Origin: CAZJYC01 sp964550165
GTDB lineage: Bacteria; Acidobacteriota; Aminicenantia; Aminicenantales; Aminicenantaceae
Length of the DNA stretch: 35,752 nucleotides
Direction: 5' to 3'
Assembly (NCBI GenBank): GCA_964550165.1
Contig: CAZJYC010000022.1
Coordinates: forward strand, 1-35,752
Shown here: in pieces, positions 31,342 to 35,752 of the stretch
How the letters are laid out: each line of letters begins with the position of its first letter
Numbering within the stretch: position 1 is the stretch's first letter
Notes under the pieces: model-generated
Told to the model about the DNA's origin: nothing
The model's database searches: none
What the model saw: the letters and a program-made list of their open reading frames with translations, nothing else
Position numbers and translations under genes: made by a program

Positions 31342-31401
31342 GAAGCTCGGAAAAAGGAAAAAAGGTAACATTTTCCTTCCAATTTTTGATGAATTTGTTT
31401 T

Positions 31402-32049
31402 ATGATGTTGGCGCAATATTTTTGGGCGATGAATATTATGAAAGCAAAATATTTGCTCTGGTTGATACTGTTTGGTTCTCTCTGGGGGACTGCCGAGGTT
31501 TTTGCGGGAGCATCGTTGTACGAAGCAAATATACCCAGGGCTTCTGTCTATCTTTCCACCTTTGCCCTTTTTTTGCTGGCTACGGCCAGAGGGCTGTACA
31601 ATAAACCAGGTTCCTCAAGCGCAATAGGAGCCATAGCTGCGGTCTACAGAGTATTGAATACAGCGCCGTTTTTCTGCCATATAGGCGGCATCCTTTTTCT
31701 GGGCATGGCTTTTGACCTTGCCGCGAGCTTTTTGATGAGAAAGGAGCAAAAGATTTCTTATCGGAGCAGCTTGGCCGGAATTTTAAGCGCCTATGGTGGT
31801 AATGCTTTCTTTGCTGTCTTCATGACCTATGCTGTCCGCTATGAATACTGGACCTCAGCAGGATTCAAAAAAGTTATTGACCATATGTTTGTCAGTGGAA
31901 GCTTTCAAGCCTTTTTTGCCGTTCTGCTCGTTCCACTGGGATACTGGCTGGGGACGAATGGAGTCCGATTCGCCCAGCGTCACCCTCGCTTAGCTTATGG
32001 GACAGCAGCGCTTTTCTCACTCGGGCTCTGGATTCTGGGACAAATTTGA
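31402..32049 (+). CDS. Polytopic membrane protein of unknown function
   Basis: I do not recognise this family with confidence. The product (up to 215 residues) is mostly hydrophobic with about five predicted membrane segments: roughly residues 16-38 (YLLWLILFGSLWGTAEVFAG), 48-65, 75-112, 125-145 and 165-210. The features GSLWGTAE followed by ANIPRASVY and a later GxxFLGMAFDLA loosely resemble substrate-binding (S) subunits of ECF vitamin transporters, but no ECF ATPase or T subunit is in the window. The start is uncertain: ATGs at 31402, 31429 and 31438 are in frame and none has a good ribosome-binding site. It is divergent from AOR and precedes a secreted propeller gene. Confidence 0.65.
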   Translation: MMLAQYFWAMNIMKAKYLLWLILFGSLWGTAEVFAGASLYEANIPRASVYLSTFALFLLATARGLYNKPGSSSAIGAIAAVYRVLNTAPFFCHIGGILFLGMAFDLAASFLMRKEQKISYRSSLAGILSAYGGNAFFAVFMTYAVRYEYWTSAGFKKVIDHMFVSGSFQAFFAVLLVPLGYWLGTNGVRFAQRHPRLAYGTAALFSLGLWILGQI

Positions 32050-32136
32050 TTCTAAGCAGATAATCTTAGCAGGAGACAAAAATTTATGGAAGAGAAACGA
32101 GAACTTCAAGAATTGTCCGGAGAAGAGGTGTGCTCA

Positions 32137-33126
32137 ATGAAGCGATGGAGAGCTATTCTGGCCGTGGTGTTATTTCTTTTAGCGTTCACATTTTTAACTG
32201 CACAGAATGTCTTGAAACGAGTGATTCTGGATGAATTGCTGGCCATCGGGGAATTCGATGGACGGCGGATATACCAGAAGGTTGATGTGACTTCTGACCC
32301 TGAAGGAGGTGTTTATATAACTGATCTCAAGGGCACGGCAATAAAAAAATTCAACCGAATTGGCTATTTAATCGCCGAGATAGGAAAAAACGGGGAGGAG
32401 CCCGGCGACTTCAACAGTCCGAATCTGATCAAATACCACAACGACAAAATCTATGTGACGGAGAGTTACAGGCCTGGAATTCGCGTTTTTGATAAGAATT
32501 TAACCTTCAAATTAAAGATTCCCCTTCGTTTCACGGTCATAGACCTCAATTTAATCTCCGACAGTCAATTTGCTGTTTCGGCTCTGGTGCGCGACCGGTC
32601 TGAGGAGGGTATTTTTAATTATTGTATCTACATCTACGATATCGAAGGCAGTGAAAAAGAGAAGATTATCTATGCCACTTCCAAGAGCTTCACCATGATG
32701 AACATGGTCTATTTTAAGATCGATAGAAGTGGCAATTTTCTGATCGCGTATTGCTGGCAGGATAAGATCGAAAAACTCAGCCGAAACGGAAACTCCCTCT
32801 GGACAAGAAGCTTGCTGGACAACAGAGTGGCGAGAACGAGAAATATCAAGGGGACAAAAGTTGATATCAGCGAGTATCCCACAGAGACAGTTTACAAGGC
32901 GATTGCCTTGGATTCATTCGGCAACCTGTTTGTCCTCGGCGGCGATTTAGCCGAGAACAAAAACCAGGATGTTTATGTTTTGAGCGGCAGCGGCTTGCCT
33001 CTGACAACATTCACTCTCCCCGAAGCCGCCCACACGATCCACATCGACAGCAAGAACAACCTTTATGTCAGGTCTGAGGATGGATTAAGAGTCAGGAAAT
33101 ATGCCCTCGAATATATCTATGAATGA
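32137..33126 (+). CDS. Secreted six-bladed beta-propeller protein
   Basis: This 329-residue protein begins with a signal peptide (MKRWRAILAVVLFLLAFTFL, then TAQN). It continues as a beta-propeller of the NHL/6-bladed type, with blade-like units GVYITDLKGTAIKKFNRIG, KIYVTESYRPGIRVFDK and GNLFVLGGD. I prefer the ATG at 32137 (GAGG 8 nt upstream) because it places the signal peptide at the N-terminus; an ATG at 32086 with AGGAG upstream would add 17 charged residues. Unlike the propeller at 17311 it has no lipobox cysteine, so it is probably periplasmic or released. Function is unknown; binding of a protein or sugar partner is typical for the fold. Confidence 0.75.
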   Translation: MKRWRAILAVVLFLLAFTFLTAQNVLKRVILDELLAIGEFDGRRIYQKVDVTSDPEGGVYITDLKGTAIKKFNRIGYLIAEIGKNGEEPGDFNSPNLIKYHNDKIYVTESYRPGIRVFDKNLTFKLKIPLRFTVIDLNLISDSQFAVSALVRDRSEEGIFNYCIYIYDIEGSEKEKIIYATSKSFTMMNMVYFKIDRSGNFLIAYCWQDKIEKLSRNGNSLWTRSLLDNRVARTRNIKGTKVDISEYPTETVYKAIALDSFGNLFVLGGDLAENKNQDVYVLSGSGLPLTTFTLPEAAHTIHIDSKNNLYVRSEDGLRVRKYALEYIYE

Positions 33127-33175
33127 GCGTATTTATTCCAGGTCATTTTGCTGACAGACCAGTGAGGAGCGAAGA

Positions 33176-34474
33176 ATGGCATTAAGCAGGAAGGATTTTA
33201 TCGGAAAGGAATTCAGCCTCGATGATTACAATTTGAGTGATTTTTTCGACTTTGAAAGCGACGACCTTTTCGAGGTTACGGATTGTTTCTGGGAATACGT
33301 CCAGGAGGGCATGAAGAGAAAATATATGATTTATGCCCAGCCCATGATGAGCGGGCCGAAAACGGAATTCGAAGTCTACGACCGGAATACGGATTCCGTC
33401 AGGACGTTCCTCAACTTCTGTTCCTATAACTACCTGGGCTATTCCTATCATCCCGAGGTGTTGAAAGCCGTGCGGGAGGCCATCGATAAATTCGGCACAG
33501 GCGCCGTTTCTGCCCCTCTTCTGAGCGGCTATTCCCAGCCGGTTCAACAGTTGGAAGAAGAAATTGCCAAGCTCAAGGGCAAGGAGTCGGCCATCGTCTT
33601 CTCCACTGGATACGGCACCAATGTGGGCATCCTGTCAGCCCTGCTGCGGCCAGGGGACGTAGCGGTCCTGGACATCCTCTCTCACGCGTCTATTTATGAC
33701 GGCGTCCGCTTGGCAGGAGCTGAGATCAAGCTCTTCGCCCACAACAGCCCTCGCCACCTGGAGAAAGTGCTGAAAGGTCTTAACACCAAACGGGCTATGG
33801 TCTGTGTCGAGGGAGTCTACAGCATGGACGGCGATCTATCCAATCTGCCGGAGATTATCCCCATCTGCAAACAAAGCGGGGTGAAAATTCTTGTCGACGA
33901 AGCCCATGCCTCCCTTGTTTTCGGCGAAAATGGGGGAGGAGTGGCCGAGAACTTTGGTCTCGAGGGCCAGGTGGATATCTCCATCGGCACCTTCAGCAAA
34001 TCCTTCGGGGCCATCGGTGGCTTCGCCGCGGGCACGGAAAAAGTCATGACCTACTGCCGCGTATTCTCCCGATCCTACATGTTCTCCTGCGCCATGGCGC
34101 CGCACACGGCTGCCGGCATCCTGAAGGTTTTGGATATCTTCAAAAAGGACAAATCGGCCCGGGAAAGACTCTGGGCGAACACCCGATACATGTGGGATGC
34201 TCTTAAAGCGGCCGGCCTGGACATCGGTGAGACAAAATCACAGGTTATACCGGTTATGGTCGGGGCTGACCTGCGCCTGCGCGAGATCAGCAAACGGCTC
34301 CAGCAAAAAGGCCTGTACACGGGAGTTGTGACCTATCCCGCTGTCTCCAAGAACAAAACACGCCTGCGCCTGTCCGTTTCCGCCGCTCACAGCAAGGAGC
34401 AGATGGACAGGTGCGTGGCCATCATCAAAGAGGTTTTTGAGGACATGGAGGGCTGGAAACCAGGACAGGAATGA
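33176..34474 (+). CDS. Alpha-oxoamine synthase-family PLP enzyme
   Basis: This 432-residue fold-type I PLP enzyme belongs to the alpha-oxoamine synthases, which condense an amino acid with an acyl thioester (glycine C-acetyltransferase, BioF, serine palmitoyltransferase, ALA synthase). Visible motifs are FCSYNYLGYSYHPEV at about 81-95, VFSTGYGTNVG, VDEAHASLVFG at 240-250, and the PLP lysine K275 in GTFSKSFGAIGG. An N-terminal extension of about 60 residues, with an acidic segment (FFDFESDD), is longer than in BioF and more like serine-palmitoyltransferase-type members. A GAGGAG site precedes the ATG. It overlaps the URO-D-like gene by 4 nt (ATGA). The substrate cannot be fixed from sequence alone. 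Confidence 0.88.
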   Translation: MALSRKDFIGKEFSLDDYNLSDFFDFESDDLFEVTDCFWEYVQEGMKRKYMIYAQPMMSGPKTEFEVYDRNTDSVRTFLNFCSYNYLGYSYHPEVLKAVREAIDKFGTGAVSAPLLSGYSQPVQQLEEEIAKLKGKESAIVFSTGYGTNVGILSALLRPGDVAVLDILSHASIYDGVRLAGAEIKLFAHNSPRHLEKVLKGLNTKRAMVCVEGVYSMDGDLSNLPEIIPICKQSGVKILVDEAHASLVFGENGGGVAENFGLEGQVDISIGTFSKSFGAIGGFAAGTEKVMTYCRVFSRSYMFSCAMAPHTAAGILKVLDIFKKDKSARERLWANTRYMWDALKAAGLDIGETKSQVIPVMVGADLRLREISKRLQQKGLYTGVVTYPAVSKNKTRLRLSVSAAHSKEQMDRCVAIIKEVFEDMEGWKPGQE

Positions 34475-35628
34475 CTTCCAAGCAGCGCTTTTTGAAAGCC
34501 CTGAGACGAGAAATCCCGGACCGGCTTCCTGTAACCACCCATCATGTCATGCTTTATTTCCTCAAGACTTATGTGGGCGGAATTTCTTGTCAGGAATTTT
34601 TTGATTATTTTGGCTTAGACCCTATCAACTGGGTTGTCGCCCACAAGCCAGATGCCTCCCGGGGTGAATACTGCGACCCGCAGCAGAAAGACATTGGATT
34701 TTTGGAGCCTCCTCGCCTTTGTTCTGAGAACTGGCGAATCAGGGCTGAGAAAATTCCTCATCCGAAATACCGTACAATCCGGCATTTATTCGAAACGCCC
34801 CGTAAGATTCTTTCCATGGTTTTGCAGAGTGATGAGCATACAACCTGGGTCACGGAGAGAATGATTAAGGAAAAATCTGACATTGAAATCTTCGCCGCAT
34901 ATGCTCCAGTTCCTCTTTGTGATGTTGAAGAAGTCAACCGGCAGGCTGAGGCGTTTGGCGAGAGAGGGTTGATTCGAGGCTCCATACCAGGCTTTGATGT
35001 CTATGGCCAGCCAGGGTGCTGGCAGGATGCTGCGGTGCTCTACGGAATTGAAAATTTAATCATGGAAACTTTTTATGATTCAGGGTGGGTGCACGCTTTT
35101 TTGAAAATCATTAAAGAGAGAAAAAAGACATTTCTTTCCTCCACGGAGGGCGCGCGCTTTGATTTGCTGGAGCACGGCGGCGGCGATGCCTCGTCCACGG
35201 TCATCTCGCCGAAGATTTTCGATGAGCTTGTTGCACCTTACGATGCAGAATTGATCGGCCTCGCTCATAAAATGGGTCAGCGCATTGTCTATCACACCTG
35301 CGGCGGGATGATGCCCTTCCTGGAGAGGATCGCCGATATGAACCCGGATGCGATGGAAACCTTCACTCCGCCGGCTATGGGCGGGGATGCTGATTTAAAA
35401 GAAGCCAAGAAGAGAATTGGCCATCGGGTCTGCATGATCGGCGGCTTTGACCAGTTTCATTATTTTGTCGGCTGCAGGCCCGAAGAAACGCGCCAGGCCG
35501 TGCGGCGCTGCTTTGAGGAAGCCGGGAAGGGAGGCGGCTATATTCTCGCGCCCTCAGACCATTTTTTTGATGCGGATGCCGAATTGATCAAGGCCTTTGC
35601 CGACGAAGCCCGAAAATGTGTCTACTGA
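34471..35628 (+). CDS. URO-D-like protein, possible corrinoid methyltransferase component (2)
   Basis: This 385-residue protein is a second member of the URO-D fold, only distantly similar to the one at 18505. It opens TSKQRFLKALRREIPDRLP, as in non-heme members. It has the H-x-C zinc-type motif of MtaA/MtbA (H275 and C277 in YHTCGG), but the distal cysteine position reads S362 (ILAPSDHF), so a canonical His-Cys-Cys site is not present. Translation is coupled to the alpha-oxoamine synthase by an ATGA overlap. A role as methyltransferase toward the corrinoid protein at 26850 is possible. Despite the adjacency, an ALA synthase/HemE heme pair is unlikely. Confidence 0.8.
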   Translation: MTSKQRFLKALRREIPDRLPVTTHHVMLYFLKTYVGGISCQEFFDYFGLDPINWVVAHKPDASRGEYCDPQQKDIGFLEPPRLCSENWRIRAEKIPHPKYRTIRHLFETPRKILSMVLQSDEHTTWVTERMIKEKSDIEIFAAYAPVPLCDVEEVNRQAEAFGERGLIRGSIPGFDVYGQPGCWQDAAVLYGIENLIMETFYDSGWVHAFLKIIKERKKTFLSSTEGARFDLLEHGGGDASSTVISPKIFDELVAPYDAELIGLAHKMGQRIVYHTCGGMMPFLERIADMNPDAMETFTPPAMGGDADLKEAKKRIGHRVCMIGGFDQFHYFVGCRPEETRQAVRRCFEEAGKGGGYILAPSDHFFDADAELIKAFADEARKCVY

Positions 35629-35689
35629 TTTAATAATTTTATGGCTCTCTTTCACTTTGTATGGGTGAAGGAGATATGGGTAACAAAAA

Positions 35690-35752
35690 GCCTCTCTGAG
35701 ATGGCCGAAGCGACCATTGAAGGTTTAGCCTTCCCGAGCTGCCCTTCGAGGG
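35690..35752. repeat. Structured repeat, copy 3 (cut by window edge)
   Basis: Positions 35698-35743 are identical over 46 nt to 674-719 of copy 1, in the same orientation. The preceding bases give an end sequence CTCTCTGAGATGGCC that matches the copy 1 terminal repeat at 13 of 15 positions. The rest of the element lies beyond the window. It begins about 60 nt after the stop of the plus-strand URO-D-like gene. Confidence 0.85.

Noticed and set aside
33176..35628. ALA synthase plus uroporphyrinogen decarboxylase, i.e. a heme biosynthesis pair.
   Set aside because: The URO-D-like protein has a methyltransferase-type HTCGG motif and the non-heme N-terminal signature, the PLP enzyme has an N-terminal extension unlike HemA, and no other heme genes are present.
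1..35752. CRISPR array, tRNA, rRNA or prophage genes.
   Set aside because: No regularly spaced short repeats, cloverleaf sequence, rRNA segment, integrase or phage structural gene was seen on reading both strands; a tRNAscan or Infernal run could still find something missed.

Overview
The window looks like part of a chromosome contig from an anaerobic, saccharolytic, uncultured bacterium, most probably a member of Candidatus Aminicenantes (former OP8) or a close relative. This is an inference from gene content (secreted six-bladed beta-propeller proteins, tungsten aldehyde:ferredoxin oxidoreductase, anaerobic sulfatase-maturase-like enzyme, corrinoid protein, URO-D-like methyltransferases); no rRNA or other marker here fixes the taxon. 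A run of exactly 100 N (23014-23113) shows that this is a draft, scaffolded assembly.

Layout. (1) 60-6527, minus strand: a macro-domain protein, then after a 290-bp repeat a tightly packed operon read right to left: two M16-type peptidase homologues that have both lost the zinc motif, a fused formiminotransferase-cyclodeaminase, a THEP1-type NTPase and an isochorismatase/nicotinamidase-like hydrolase. (2) 6528-7062: gene-free spacer with a second, rearranged copy of the repeat and a candidate metK promoter. (3) 7063-9524, plus: metK-ahcY (SAM synthesis and S-adenosylhomocysteine recycling). (4) 9529-16894, minus: a housekeeping operon asnS-rimO-pgpA-cinA-thpR-plsY-gpsA-TPR protein, led by a strong promoter that sits almost on the asnS start codon. 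(5) 17021-20105: a small unknown protein, a propeller lipoprotein, a URO-D-like protein and a hicBA-type toxin-antitoxin pair. (6) 20348-26734, plus: a rhamnose/rhamnoside operon, rhaB-rhaA-(gap)-GH78 alpha-L-rhamnosidase-anSME-like radical SAM protein. (7) 26850-31289: a corrinoid protein, a flavodoxin, and a minus-strand pair of a tandem class II aldolase and a tungsten AOR. (8) 31402-35628, plus: a membrane protein, a second secreted propeller, and an alpha-oxoamine synthase translationally coupled to a second URO-D-like protein. (9) The right edge enters a third repeat copy.

How it may work together (inference): alpha-L-rhamnosidase, RhaA, RhaB, the class II aldolase and the AOR can be laid end to end as a rhamnose pathway in which L-lactaldehyde would be oxidised by a ferredoxin-linked tungsten enzyme. 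The corrinoid protein and two URO-D-like proteins around it suggest cobalamin-dependent methyl transfer, perhaps demethylation of O-methylated sugars or other methoxy compounds.

The most unusual nucleotide-level signal is the repeat family at 668-957, 6594-6815 and 35690-35752. Its 103-nt core is collinear between the first two copies (about 85% identical by hand count). It contains a 10-bp hairpin in which three base pairs differ between the copies and all three differences are compensated on the other arm. This points to selection on a folded structure and makes it a candidate undescribed structured RNA or MITE-like element.
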